A stretch of DNA of 64,000 bases from Komarekiella atlantica HA4396-MV6 (GTDB taxonomy: Bacteria; Cyanobacteriota; Cyanobacteriia; Cyanobacteriales; Nostocaceae): assembly GCA_019359395.1 (NCBI GenBank), contig JAHHHK010000001.1, positions 310,001 to 374,000 of the forward strand, given 5' to 3'. The notes beneath the pieces were generated by a model that did no database searches, was not told the DNA's origin, and saw nothing but the letters and a program-made list of their open reading frames with translations. Below are positions 18,641 through 27,904 of this stretch, one piece after another. A program made the position numbers and the translations under genes. How positions within the stretch are numbered: the first letter of the stretch is position 1; the number at the start of each line of letters is the position of its first letter.

Positions 18641-20497
18641 TTAAACTTCAACCGCATATATATCATCCTCGCAGGAATTTCCACCGATCGCAGATTGCAA
18701 GGTATACATCGCGGCGTAACGTCCACCTAAGCGCAGCAAATCCTTGTGTGTACCCTGCTCTAAGATTTGCCCACCTTCGATATAGAGAATTAAATCAGCT
18801 TGTTCAACAGCTTTGAGGTTGTGAGAAACTAAAAAAGTGGTGCATTTTTGAGTCAAACGTTCTAGTGCTTCGTTGACTGCGTGTTCATTTTCGTTGTCTA
18901 AGCCAGTGGTCGGCTCATCCAAAATTACAATGGGAGCTTGACGAATGGCAGCACGAGCAATGGAAATTCTCTGCCGTTGTCCGCCTGAAAGCGTCGCCCC
19001 TCTCTCGCCCAAAATAGTCTCGTAGTCTTCAGGCATTGCCATGATGAAATCGTGGGCGTTTGCCAGACGAGCAGCGCGTTCAATTGCTTGGTCAGAAGCT
19101 CCCAAATAACCATAGGCAATATTATCTTTGACACTGGCGGCAAACAAGATAGTATCTTGTAACACCACGCTGATTTGCTGCCGGATAGATTGCAACTTGT
19201 ACTCGCGCAGGTCGTGACCATCAACTAAAATCCGCCCTTCCAATGGGTCATAAAGGCGCAACAGCAAACTTACTAGCGTGGACTTACCGCCACCAGACGG
19301 CCCCACTAAGGCGACGTGTTGACCTGGTTGCACCTCAAAGCTGATGTTTTGCAAAATTCCCTTTTTTGGTTCGTATGCAAAGGTGACATTTTCAAACCGC
19401 ACATTTCCCTGCAAAGGCGGTGCATCGATTGCTCCCCGCGCATCGCGGATGTCGGGTACTGTATCCAGCACATCCAAGATGCGCTCGCCGGAAGCTGTTG
19501 CTTTTGCAATTTGCCCAGTATACTTGGCAAGCTGCCGCATCGGCTTAAAGGCAATCCTCAGATAGTTGACAAATACGAGCAAATCACCAGGTGTGATGGC
19601 TTGTCCCAGCACTAACTGCACACCCCGCCATAACACTAAAGCAGTGGCAACCCCTACTAGCAATTCCACCATCCGCTCTAAACCTGCTGCAAGTTTTTGC
19701 GCTTTGGCACTTTCTTTTAAACTTTGGCGGTTATGGCTGGAAAAAGTATGCTCTAGCATATCTTGCAGAGATAGCGCCTGCACAACTTTGATTGCTCCGA
19801 TGGACTCCGCCGCAGTTGCAGCCATTGCACCCTCACGTTGACGCTGCGATCGCACCACTTGCCGGATGCGTTTTGTCAAGCGCATGGTAAAAAAGATAAA
19901 CAGGGGAAATACGGCAGCGGCGATCAATGCCAATTCCCAATGTAGCCAGAACATGACAAAAATCATGCCGACTAATGTGAGGGAGTGGGCAATTAAGGGT
20001 AATACCGCCATTACCGTAACTTCCCGTAGTCGCTCAATATCTGAGGTGACACGGGTAATCAAATCGCCACCTTTGGCTTTGTGGTGAAATGACAAAGAAA
20101 GACTTTGGAGATGGCTGTAAAGTTCAGAACGAATTTCTGTTAACACATTGCTGGCAGCCAACGCCATGCCCACTACACTAAAGTAAGCAGCAGTAGCACG
20201 AAGTAAAGCGATCGCTACTAACCCCAATGTCAAAACTGTGAGTAGGGCAAATGGGCTAAGTCCTGACAGTAGGGGAATCCCCAAGGACTGAGAGCGAAAA
20301 CCAGGTACAAGGATGTAATCAAAGATAAACTTTAGGGGCCAGGGTTCTAAAAGATGCAAGATAATCTCAGCCATCAGTGCCACAAAGGACACAATTAGTA
20401 GCGCCTTTTGTTTGCTCATCTGGGGCGCAAACCGTCGCAAAATCCGCACTATCCCAGGTATTGCAGCTTTCAGGCTTTTGGGATCTCTAGCCGCCAT
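18641..20497 (-). CDS. ABC exporter, ATPase fused to permease (MsbA-like)
   Basis: A 618-residue half-transporter. Six membrane helices span about residues 30-320. The nucleotide-binding domain follows: Walker A GPSGGGKST, Q-loop QQISVVLQDT, signature LSGGQRQR, Walker B VILDEPTTGLD and H-loop VSHNL. The domain order is that of homodimeric lipid or glycolipid flippases. It is flanked by glycosyltransferases and lies two bases from the upstream GT2 gene, so export of a lipid-linked glycan is a reasonable inference. Its C terminus overlaps the out-of-frame 5' extension of the next gene. Confidence 0.9.
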   Translation of the reverse strand: MAARDPKSLKAAIPGIVRILRRFAPQMSKQKALLIVSFVALMAEIILHLLEPWPLKFIFDYILVPGFRSQSLGIPLLSGLSPFALLTVLTLGLVAIALLRATAAYFSVVGMALAASNVLTEIRSELYSHLQSLSLSFHHKAKGGDLITRVTSDIERLREVTVMAVLPLIAHSLTLVGMIFVMFWLHWELALIAAAVFPLFIFFTMRLTKRIRQVVRSQRQREGAMAATAAESIGAIKVVQALSLQDMLEHTFSSHNRQSLKESAKAQKLAAGLERMVELLVGVATALVLWRGVQLVLGQAITPGDLLVFVNYLRIAFKPMRQLAKYTGQIAKATASGERILDVLDTVPDIRDARGAIDAPPLQGNVRFENVTFAYEPKKGILQNISFEVQPGQHVALVGPSGGGKSTLVSLLLRLYDPLEGRILVDGHDLREYKLQSIRQQISVVLQDTILFAASVKDNIAYGYLGASDQAIERAARLANAHDFIMAMPEDYETILGERGATLSGGQRQRISIARAAIRQAPIVILDEPTTGLDNENEHAVNEALERLTQKCTTFLVSHNLKAVEQADLILYIEGGQILEQGTHKDLLRLGGRYAAMYTLQSAIGGNSCEDDIYAVEV

Positions 20498-20499
20498 GC

Positions 20500-21537
20500 T
20501 TACTTGTCTCCCTCCCGTGAGTTAACCAGAGATGGCAACTCGCTGACAGTGGTTTGACTTTGAGTATAGCGATCGCTAATATACTGATTTAATTTCTTTT
20601 CGAGAGCGATCGCTATTTTCTCCAACCACAAAGGATTTTGCTCAAAAGTGAGGCGACTCAGCAGCGGCTTCAAAAATCCCTGATGGCGACGATGCCCCAT
20701 CCGCTTATAGCGCTTCTTAAAGTACTTGTCTTTGATTGTCAAATCCCACTTTTGCGAGAAGTGTTCTAAACTGGCAATTTCCCAAGCATCGCTCCAGCGC
20801 AGCATAAAGAATGCCAGTTCTGGCAATTCAAATTTCAGTCCTGGTACATAGGTAACTACCGAAGCTGGTTCACAGTAAAAAGTACCTCCCGCCTCAGCCA
20901 CCGTCATACAAAAATCGATGTGTTCTCGCGTACTCAGCAAACCCTCATCCAAAAGCCCGATTCGTTGGAAGATCTCAGCGCGAACCAACATACAATGAAA
21001 CTCGGCAAACTCGCATTGTTGACGATGAAGTTGATCACGCACTTCCGCGACTTTTCGGTTCACAAAGTAGTGTTTTTCATGCACTCGTCGCTTAACTCCA
21101 GTTTCCTCTGGCTCCACAAAAATATGAGCTTCGCCACCCGCCAGATGTATTGTTTCCCCCAAAGGCTTGCCAATACAGGTAAGCGGACAGACTACAGTCG
21201 CTTTTGTTTCTTCGGCGCATTGGAGTAACGAGTTTAGCCAACCTGGACTGACAATTACATCGTTGTCAATAAAGACTAAATACTCGCTATCAACTTGCTT
21301 TAAACCTAAATTGCGGGCTTGGTTGGGTGAAAGGTAGTTTTCTGTGCGGATTAGCTGGAATCCTTTTTCTTGCGCTTGTTCTTCCAAGTAGCGCTGAATG
21401 GGGCGGGGTGAACCACCATCGACATAAATTAGGGAGAAAGGTAGTTGAGTGTTTTCGTAAATGCTTTCTAGCGATTCGCGGGTAAAACTGAATCGCTCAC
21501 GCTGCGAAACAATTATGGTGATTTGTGGTTTGTTCAT
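20500..21537 (-). CDS. Family 2 glycosyltransferase
   Basis: A 345-residue GT-A enzyme, probably inverting. It starts directly with the nucleotide-binding strand (ITIIVSQRERF). The sequence SLIYVDGGSP and the metal-binding triad region LVFIDNDVIV (about residue 95) are typical of GT2. LLDEGLLSTREHIDFCMTVAEAGG is the usual acceptor-loop ED-like segment. No membrane helix is seen. The stop is two bases from the ABC exporter start, so the two are translationally close. Donor and acceptor sugars are unknown. Confidence 0.88.
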   Translation of the reverse strand: MNKPQITIIVSQRERFSFTRESLESIYENTQLPFSLIYVDGGSPRPIQRYLEEQAQEKGFQLIRTENYLSPNQARNLGLKQVDSEYLVFIDNDVIVSPGWLNSLLQCAEETKATVVCPLTCIGKPLGETIHLAGGEAHIFVEPEETGVKRRVHEKHYFVNRKVAEVRDQLHRQQCEFAEFHCMLVRAEIFQRIGLLDEGLLSTREHIDFCMTVAEAGGTFYCEPASVVTYVPGLKFELPELAFFMLRWSDAWEIASLEHFSQKWDLTIKDKYFKKRYKRMGHRRHQGFLKPLLSRLTFEQNPLWLEKIAIALEKKLNQYISDRYTQSQTTVSELPSLVNSREGDK

Positions 21538-21567
21538 GGTTTAAAGAAATGAATTTCTCTGTTATCT

Positions 21568-21611
21568 CTGCGTCTCTGCGGTTTGTTAATTATTTAACCG
21601 CAGAGACGCAG
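21568..21611. repeat. 16-bp perfect inverted repeat
   Basis: CTGCGTCTCTGCGGTT and AACCGCAGAGACGCAG flank a 12-base AT-rich loop. The following bases to about 21670 add GCGGAAAGTCTGAGCGGAGG-type repeat pieces. It lies between the GT2 and GT4 genes and could weaken read-through in the operon. Confidence 0.6.
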
Positions 21612-21678
21612 CGGAAAGTCTGAGCGGAGGTTTCCTCCGAACAGAACTTTCCAAGACAGAGAACGCAGAGTGAAGAGA

Positions 21679-22890
21679 CTAAACGAGGGATATTTCGCCT
21701 AACAAAACTGATTCAGATATCGCTAAGGCTCGTTGGTAAACGTTGATCCAGTTTTGGTGTTCTACTGACGGGGCAAGCTGCTGACTTACTTTTATCTTGG
21801 CTGCTGCACCTAACTTTTGCCGCAGTTCTGGTTGAGCTGCTAAATATCGGAGCGAGGTAATCAATTCTTCTGTACTGCCGGGGTTGACTAGCAAACCGTT
21901 TACGCCGTCTTCTAGGATTTCGGCGATCGCATCTACACGAGTGCCAATTATTGCTCGACTTGCTAGCATTGCTTCTAGGAGGGTATTCGGGCAACCGTCA
22001 TGCAGTGAGGGAATCACGAAAATATCCAGGTGGGGTAGATAAGCTAAAGCTTCTTGGCGACCGGTGATTCCAGTAATGCGGAGGCGATTGCCAATTCCAC
22101 TTTGCTGTAGTTGTTGCTCCCAGTATTCTCGTTCTTTATCAATAAAATCACCTATGAGCAGGAGTGTTAAATCTAACTCTTTATCTAGACTAGCGCAGGC
22201 ATCGAGGAGAAATTCAATTCCCTTTTTATCTCGAAACCTACCCGATGAACCGATAACGATACCTGATAATTCGTTAACTAGAGGTGGGGTGGGGAGTTGC
22301 TCAAAATTGATGGGTGCGATGGAATTCCAGAAAGCTGATGATTTTAACTTTACACTCGGAGCAATGACACCAGCTCTTTTTTGCAAGTCTCGGCTCACAA
22401 ATGTTACCCAAGCAGAATTTTCTAAAATCCATGTTATTTGAGCATGGTTTTTGGGATTGAAAATATGCTTATGCAAGTCGCTACCGCGAACGCTATTGAT
22501 TACTGGAACATCATTTTCTTTGGCTAAAAGTGTTGTTACATACCCTGTTTCATTTATGAAAAAGGCATGAAATAGGTCAAAGTTATATTTTTGATGCAGG
22601 CATTTGATTTGAAAATAAACATCGCTAAAAAAGTCTTGAATTTCTGTGACATTTTCACGAACGGCTGATTTAATCCGATGCACAAATACGCCATCTTGAA
22701 ACATTGTTGTGCAACTTGCTCGTCTGCGACTTCCATCAGAAACTAGCCGTTGTTTCGATCGGAAAACCGCAACGTGAACTTCATAGCCACTCTCAATCAA
22801 CATTTGGGAAATTCGATGTACTGATTCACCAACCCCGCCAATATCGGGGGGATATTCAAGTGTGGTAATGCAAATTTTTGTTTTATCCAT
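21679..22890 (-). CDS. Family 4 glycosyltransferase
   Basis: A 403-residue GT-B enzyme. The N terminus (ICITTLEYPPDIGGVGESVHRIS) has the glycine-rich acceptor-side loop. The C-terminal half carries the GT4 donor-binding segments: VIGSSGRFRDKKGIEFLLDA, RLRITGITGRQEALAYLPHLD and the EX7E-type motif in PSLHDGCPNTLLEAMLAS. Retaining mechanism is expected from the family. It is part of the envelope cluster and its product is unknown. Confidence 0.88.
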   Translation of the reverse strand: MDKTKICITTLEYPPDIGGVGESVHRISQMLIESGYEVHVAVFRSKQRLVSDGSRRRASCTTMFQDGVFVHRIKSAVRENVTEIQDFFSDVYFQIKCLHQKYNFDLFHAFFINETGYVTTLLAKENDVPVINSVRGSDLHKHIFNPKNHAQITWILENSAWVTFVSRDLQKRAGVIAPSVKLKSSAFWNSIAPINFEQLPTPPLVNELSGIVIGSSGRFRDKKGIEFLLDACASLDKELDLTLLLIGDFIDKEREYWEQQLQQSGIGNRLRITGITGRQEALAYLPHLDIFVIPSLHDGCPNTLLEAMLASRAIIGTRVDAIAEILEDGVNGLLVNPGSTEELITSLRYLAAQPELRQKLGAAAKIKVSQQLAPSVEHQNWINVYQRALAISESVLLGEISLV

Positions 22891-22929
22891 GATTTTATTG
22901 TTCTGTTAATTTATTTGTGCTTTATTCCT

Positions 22930-23065
22930 TCTTTTATCGGCGCTCTTTGTGTCCTTGACGGTAGCCTACGGCAAGCCGCTACGCATCTACGTTAAAGACT
23001 TAAAATTTAAACGCAGAGGAACACGTTCGCGGAGCGTCCCGTAGGGAAGGGAAGCGCAGAGTTTA
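22930..23065. repeat. Repeat-derived spacer
   Basis: The gap between two glycosyltransferase genes contains stacked palindromic pieces: GGTAGCCTACGGCAAGCCGCTACG, ACGTTCGCGGAGCGTCCCGTAGGG and AACGCAGAG. These belong to the same families as the repeats at about 4060-4180, 28500-28570, 40610-40760 and 42930-43020. Confidence 0.5.
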
Positions 23066-23073
23066 TGTATGTA

Positions 23074-24261
23074 CTAAGCAACTTTTTGCTTAAATGCTAG
23101 AGTTTTTAACAAGGCTGCTGTTTTCTCAACTCCGGCGAAGTCAAGGCTGATTTTATTGGGTTGATATTCAAGGTAATTGATGATTTTTAAGGTCAAGTAA
23201 TCGGGTTGCAAATCATTAGGGTTGAGAATTCTAATGATTCCTAAATTGCTTAACTTTTCTGCTCTAATAGTTTGTTCTCTATCTTGGTTGCCTGTAAAGG
23301 GAAGAATCATGGCTCGTACACCTGTGGTTAAAACATTCATTGTGGTGTTATAGCCAGACATACTTATAGAAAGTTCTGCTTTTTTCATATAACTCAGCAA
23401 GTAAGGTGTATAGCGATTAATACGAATATTGTTGCTATTTATTGCCATCGCTTGCAGTTCATTAAATTTTTCTTCTGGCATGAAGGGGCCAGTGAAAACT
23501 TGGATATTATGCGGTAATTTTTTTCCAAGCCAGGGAGCTGTTTTTACTACACAATCAAGCAACTCATGACCGAATCTACCACCTCCGATGCTGACTAGGA
23601 TGAGGGGTTTATCAGAGTTAATCAATTCCTTTTCTTCATCGTTAAGTACAGGATACATCGGAGGTTCTTGTACTACATATCCGGTATAATGTACTGCACA
23701 CTTGAGGTCACTGACTCTAGAGAAAGTTTCTTCTAAAGGAACAAATTCGGGATCACCGTGAACCAATAATAGGTCAAAGTATTGATTGATTAGGTTGCAG
23801 ACTTTTTCTTCATGTTTTGCCTGCTTATGTTGTTTGGTAACTACAATATCCCGCAGGCTAGAAACAACTTTGGTTGAGCTTTCATGTGATTTTGCCCGTT
23901 CTAACAAGGGAATTAATTCAAAAGAGAATCGTCTTCTGCCAAAGGGGAATAACTCAATCATTAAAATATCAGGCTGGAACTTATCAAATATTTCCAGTAG
24001 TTGATTTTTTCTGATATCTTTAGCTTCGGTGAGACTAAAGATATCATTTACTACTTGTAATTCTTCAAATTCTGTATCGGTTTTAATTGCAGGCAAATTG
24101 ATAACTTCAACACCAGCCGGAAACTCAAAATCTTTAATTATTTCTCCACCATTGATAAAACAAATTTGGAAGTCGTTGGTTAGACCGCGCACGATTTCCA
24201 TGCTGCGAACTAGATGACCCATGCCCAAAATATGTTGGCAGTAAAACATTAAACGTTTCAT
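23074..24261 (-). CDS. COG4671-type glycosyltransferase, copy 1
   Basis: A 395-residue GT-B-like protein related to MurG-type (GT28) enzymes and to the COG4671 predicted glycosyltransferases. It opens with RLMFYCQHILGMGHLVRSMEI, a typical HGxGH-like acceptor loop. The donor-side half has LILVSIGGGRFGHELLD and SISMSGYNTTMNVLTTGVRA, where the SGYNT segment corresponds to the GG(Y)NT donor motif. The next gene upstream is a divergent paralogue with the same plan, so the two probably arose by duplication. No membrane segment. Substrate unknown. Confidence 0.82.
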   Translation of the reverse strand: MKRLMFYCQHILGMGHLVRSMEIVRGLTNDFQICFINGGEIIKDFEFPAGVEVINLPAIKTDTEFEELQVVNDIFSLTEAKDIRKNQLLEIFDKFQPDILMIELFPFGRRRFSFELIPLLERAKSHESSTKVVSSLRDIVVTKQHKQAKHEEKVCNLINQYFDLLLVHGDPEFVPLEETFSRVSDLKCAVHYTGYVVQEPPMYPVLNDEEKELINSDKPLILVSIGGGRFGHELLDCVVKTAPWLGKKLPHNIQVFTGPFMPEEKFNELQAMAINSNNIRINRYTPYLLSYMKKAELSISMSGYNTTMNVLTTGVRAMILPFTGNQDREQTIRAEKLSNLGIIRILNPNDLQPDYLTLKIINYLEYQPNKISLDFAGVEKTAALLKTLAFKQKVA

Positions 24262-24292
24262 GACAAATTTACCTCTCTAAATTTGTTTTGAT

Positions 24293-25549
24293 TTAAAATA
24301 TCGCAACTCTTGCTAAATGCCGTAATTGTTCCGGTGGCTGATAGGTTTTGCCAAATGGAACCATGCTCTTTTTTTTTACCAGTAAGGTAGAAATGTATTG
24401 GCTAATTTTGGGCAATGCATTCAAATCAATTGCCGGAGTAGAAATTTTATTTTGCGGAGTATTGAGTTGTTGTAGGAGCGATCGCAGTAATATATCAGGT
24501 GTCAAATTATCTGGATGAATAGCCGCCAAAACCCCCAGTTTTGTTAAATGTTCTGCTCGCATCCACTGTTCTTGGGATGGTTTAATTCTGGGTATCACTA
24601 CTGCTGGCTTACCCACAGAGAGAATCTCGCAGGTTGTATTGTAGCCACCCATTGCCACTACTGCATCTGCTGCGGCGATATAGCTCATCAAATCGTCGGT
24701 AAACTCGCACATTTGCACTTGCGGATATGCAGTCGCCTTTTGCTCCAGTGCAGCTCGGTCTTTCAAGGGCATTTCCGGGCCACATATAATTAAACTTCGG
24801 AGTTTATGAGAGGTAGGTAGCAATGCCAAACTTGATAGATAAGTATCAATTAAGCTGTAGCCATCCTCGCCACCTCCCGGCGTGACTAAAATCAGCTTTT
24901 CTTCTGGCCTGAGCTGCAACTCATTACGAACAAGATTGGGACTTTTACGCCCTAGTTCTTTGCGGACATAACCACAAAATTGTACTTTTTGTGCAACTTT
25001 TTGCGGTAGTTGATATTCTTGACGCATATCAAAAATTTCTGGAGTGCCAACGACAAGCACGCGATTATAAAATTTTTCAATCGCTTCATAGTAACCGTGC
25101 TTTTGCCATTCTTGCATTGTTACATCTGGATGATCCAAAATGTCACGCAACAGCAAAAGTAAGGGAGTTTCTGGTAATTCTGCTTTGAGATATTCGATAG
25201 CCGTCTTCAATTCATTACGGATGCCGTAGGGCTTTTTGTCTACCAGAAACACGTCTGGTTTAAAATTAGCGATCGCAGATAAAATTAACTCTGAACGCAG
25301 TTTCACTGTTTCATCGATTGCTGTCCCCAAATACTTGGCAGACAACTCACCCGATGTTCCCCGATTTATGCAGGGTAATTTAATGTAATCCAGTCTTTTC
25401 GGCAGACGAAAGCTGTGTAACATCGGCGAACCAGAAACTACTAAGATAGAAAGCTCAGAAATCGAATCTAGTAAGTGAGTGCAGATTGCCATCATTCTGC
25501 GAATATTACCGAGACCAAAGCCATCGTGGGAATATACCATCAGTTTCAT
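24293..25549 (-). CDS. COG4671-type glycosyltransferase, copy 2
   Basis: A 418-residue paralogue of the next gene downstream. The same landmarks occur in the same order: MVYSHDGFGLGNIRRMMAI at the start, LILVTPGGGEDGYSLID in the middle and AVVAMGGYNTTCEILSVGKP in the donor site. Overall identity to copy 1 is low, so the pair is old. It is separated from copy 1 by 31 bases and heads the glycosyltransferase run, making it the likely first gene of that transcript. Confidence 0.82.
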   Translation of the reverse strand: MKLMVYSHDGFGLGNIRRMMAICTHLLDSISELSILVVSGSPMLHSFRLPKRLDYIKLPCINRGTSGELSAKYLGTAIDETVKLRSELILSAIANFKPDVFLVDKKPYGIRNELKTAIEYLKAELPETPLLLLLRDILDHPDVTMQEWQKHGYYEAIEKFYNRVLVVGTPEIFDMRQEYQLPQKVAQKVQFCGYVRKELGRKSPNLVRNELQLRPEEKLILVTPGGGEDGYSLIDTYLSSLALLPTSHKLRSLIICGPEMPLKDRAALEQKATAYPQVQMCEFTDDLMSYIAAADAVVAMGGYNTTCEILSVGKPAVVIPRIKPSQEQWMRAEHLTKLGVLAAIHPDNLTPDILLRSLLQQLNTPQNKISTPAIDLNALPKISQYISTLLVKKKSMVPFGKTYQPPEQLRHLARVAIF

Positions 25550-25685
25550 GGCTAAATGTCCCTCAATTATTCAGTGAATGGATGCCGTAATAATTAGGTT
25601 CTCAATCTTCCATGAGTCTTTTATGAAACTTCTATGAGAAAGTTCTCATGATATTTTTTATTAATCATTTTTCGCTCGTAAATAT

Positions 25686-25729
25686 ACCCGTATGTAGGGG
25701 CAATTCATGAATTGCCCCTACATACGGGT
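25686..25729. repeat. 44-bp perfect palindrome
   Basis: Starting ACCCGTATGTAGGGGCAATT, the sequence is its own reverse complement over all 44 bases, with no spacer (centre AATTCATGAATT). It lies between the glycosyltransferase cluster and the 25774 gene. The GTAGGGGCA core is shared with the element at 967-1071. Confidence 0.85.
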
Positions 25730-25773
25730 GTGGTTTTTCAAAATGTTTTTGCTTAGAAGTGCCTAGACTTGTC

Positions 25774-26259
25774 CTAAACTGGCACAAGCTGAATTGGCTG
25801 GCCAAAAATTTTCTCGATCATTTCTGGTTGCATGGTCTGCAAATATTGGAGCACAAATTCCGGCGATAAAAACTCAAACAGAATGCGATTCTCCACCCAA
25901 AACTCGATCGCACTGAATGGTACGCCATCTCCCTGCTTGCGAGTCAGGACGCGCCATCCTTCGCGTTGACCGATCTGCTCAATCTGCTCTTGAGTGGTGG
26001 GAACCGAAATTGCCGTATGGTTAGCCACCAATTTGCTAGGAGGTTCAGCTTGGAGTACCTGCGCTGATTCAGCATCAGTACCCGGAACCCACACATCACC
26101 TTCTTTAAACACCACAATGTGAGTACCATACTTGTCAAAGGGCATCACGAGGTAACTACCAGGAATGAAAAATTTATATACCTTGCCATTCAAGACTTCA
26201 GCTAGAGCAGTAGCGACTTGTAATGGATTGTGAGCGTCGATTGAAATATGCAAAATCAT
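25774..26259 (-). CDS. Hypothetical protein, possibly VOC-fold
   Basis: About 161 residues, starting at MILHISIDAHNP (26259); an in-frame Met two codons earlier is also possible. I do not recognise a named family. Two similar halves can be seen: ILHISIDAHNPLQVATALAE... and ANHTAISVPTTQEQIEQIGQ... followed by IEFWVENRILFEFLS. This beta-alpha-beta duplication, with His near the first strand of each half, is suggestive of the glyoxalase/VOC superfamily, but that is inference. Next to a glutathione-dependent reductase, a detoxification role would fit. Confidence 0.6.
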   Translation of the reverse strand: MILHISIDAHNPLQVATALAEVLNGKVYKFFIPGSYLVMPFDKYGTHIVVFKEGDVWVPGTDAESAQVLQAEPPSKLVANHTAISVPTTQEQIEQIGQREGWRVLTRKQGDGVPFSAIEFWVENRILFEFLSPEFVLQYLQTMQPEMIEKIFGQPIQLVPV

Positions 26260-26346
26260 CAGCATAACTCCATGAAAATAAAAACAACATCGTGGATTGT
26301 TGATTGAATTTGATCTACACAGAATAGATGAGTGTGAGAGCGCGAT

Positions 26347-27336
26347 CTAAGTACCGAAGCGATTTCTACAACGGGTTACGCCTACGCGATCGTGCTGTTC
26401 GTCAAAATTGATGATTGGCCCCTTCGGTACAATTCGATTGGGATTAATATCGGTCATACTCATGTAATAGCCGCGCTTGATATAGTCTAGATTGCACGTC
26501 ACTTTGAATTCAGGACGCTGATATAGCTCCTTTAGATAATTCCAGAGGTTTGGATAGTCGAGAATTCGCCGCAAGTTGCACTTAAAGTGACCGTAATACA
26601 CTGAGTCGAAGCGATACAGCGTTGCAAACATACAAATATCAGCTTCGGTGAGTTGATCCCCACATAAATAGCGCTGCTTGCTCAGAACGGTTTCCCATTG
26701 ATCTAAACTCTCGAAGAGTTCAGTTACCGCATCTTCGTAAGCTGCTTGCGAAGTCGCAAAACCAGAGCGATATACACCAGCATTGATTGGCAGATAAATT
26801 GCATCGAGGGTTTGATCAATCTTCTGTTGTAGGTCGCGTGGGTATAAATCTACTTTCTGTGTTGCTAATTGCTCAAACTCTACGTCAAGCATCCGCATGA
26901 TTTCACGAGATTCATTGTTAACGATTGTTTGAGTTTGCCGATCCCACAACACTGGAACAGTGACTCGCCCTGTATATTTGGGATTAGCTTTCAGGTAAAT
27001 ATCTTGCAAGTATTGAGCGTGATTCACCGAGTCAGAAATGACTCCTGGTGCTTCAGAAAACATCCAGCCTTTGTCGCCCAGAATCAGATCAGCAATAGAG
27101 ACTGAGATGGCATCATTCAACCCTTTGAGTTCTCGCATAATTAAGGTGCGATGCGCCCACGGACACGCTAAGGAAGCGTAGAGGTGATAGCGTCCTGCTT
27201 CTACCTTAAACCCGCTAGTCCCATCTGTGGTCACGCGATCGCGAAACGTTGTTGGTATCTCATGGAACTCACCGCTTTGATTCTGCTTATTCTTATCAGT
27301 TATCCATTTACCTGCAACCATCATTCCTGATGCCAT
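26347..27336 (-). CDS. yqjG: Glutathionyl-hydroquinone reductase (Xi-class GST)
   Basis: A 329-residue enzyme of the YqjG/ECM4 family, which uses glutathione to reduce glutathionyl-hydroquinones. The catalytic Cys lies in YASLACPWAHRTL around residue 58. VPVLWDRQTQTIVNNESREIM gives the glutathione-binding cis-Pro and ESxxI region. The helical C-terminal domain has LTEADICMFATLYRFD, typical of GST. Length is normal for the family. It may be co-transcribed with the next gene, 80 bases downstream. Confidence 0.9.
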   Translation of the reverse strand: MASGMMVAGKWITDKNKQNQSGEFHEIPTTFRDRVTTDGTSGFKVEAGRYHLYASLACPWAHRTLIMRELKGLNDAISVSIADLILGDKGWMFSEAPGVISDSVNHAQYLQDIYLKANPKYTGRVTVPVLWDRQTQTIVNNESREIMRMLDVEFEQLATQKVDLYPRDLQQKIDQTLDAIYLPINAGVYRSGFATSQAAYEDAVTELFESLDQWETVLSKQRYLCGDQLTEADICMFATLYRFDSVYYGHFKCNLRRILDYPNLWNYLKELYQRPEFKVTCNLDYIKRGYYMSMTDINPNRIVPKGPIINFDEQHDRVGVTRCRNRFGT

Positions 27337-27527
27337 AATTCTTTTCTAAACGTAATGGTGTAATTGTGTTTTTGCTGATCTAGTTAAATTGAATAACCTT
27401 TCAATCAAACTCTACGAGAAAAATTACTTAAGCTTTGTTTCTTAGATATGTATTCATACTAGGATTACCATCAGGAACCAACATCTGAAAAAAGTCTTGA
27501 ATACTCATCAACGAAATATATACATCT

Positions 27528-27581
27528 CCTATGACTTTCGTTGTTACCGTAAGAAAATATTCTTATAACAAAAGTCATAGG
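27528..27581. repeat. 11-bp inverted repeat at TnpB relic
   Basis: CCTATGACTTT (27528-27538) and AAAGTCATAGG (27571-27581) are exact inverse copies 32 bases apart. The left arm contains the only ATG for the relic frame. This may be the scar of a small element inside tnpB or an element-end hairpin. Confidence 0.55.
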
Positions 27582-27863
27582 CGGCTTTGTCAACAGTATG
27601 GAATTGATTTTGTGGAAACAGAAGAAGCAAATACCAGTGCAGCGTCGTTTCTAGATGGTGACAGTCTCCCAAAGTATGGCGAAAAAACCAAACAGTGGAA
27701 GTCATCAGGCAAGCGCGTAAAACGTGGATTATTTCGTACTACAAACGTACAGGAGATGCTGAAGAGAAGCGATGCTTTTGGAATACGGGTTTTGCGTATA
27801 GGAAGGAGCAAAGAATTACGTTACGATAGACTTACTCAACAAAGCTGCGCTAAGTCGCCATGA
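27531..27863 (+). pseudogene. TnpB (IS200/IS605) C-terminal relic
   Basis: A 110-codon frame. Residues about 17-70 (HRRLCQQYGIDFVETEE, ASFLDGDSLPKYGEK, SSGKRVKRGLFRT) match the last RuvC segment of a TnpB subgroup in which the TSKASFLDGDxLPxYGE motif is usual. The upstream 250-plus residues are missing and the final D-containing segment (INADxNGAANI) is replaced by unrelated sequence after FRT, probably by frameshift. It is not a working nuclease. Confidence 0.65.
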
Positions 27864-27904
27864 CTTGCAGGCTATAGATTTGGAATAAATGAGAGGCAAA
27901 CGTT

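Noticed and set aside
19316-20087. Several plus-strand frames inside the ABC exporter gene
   Set aside because: They are shadows of a gene with all ABC motifs intact on the other strand.
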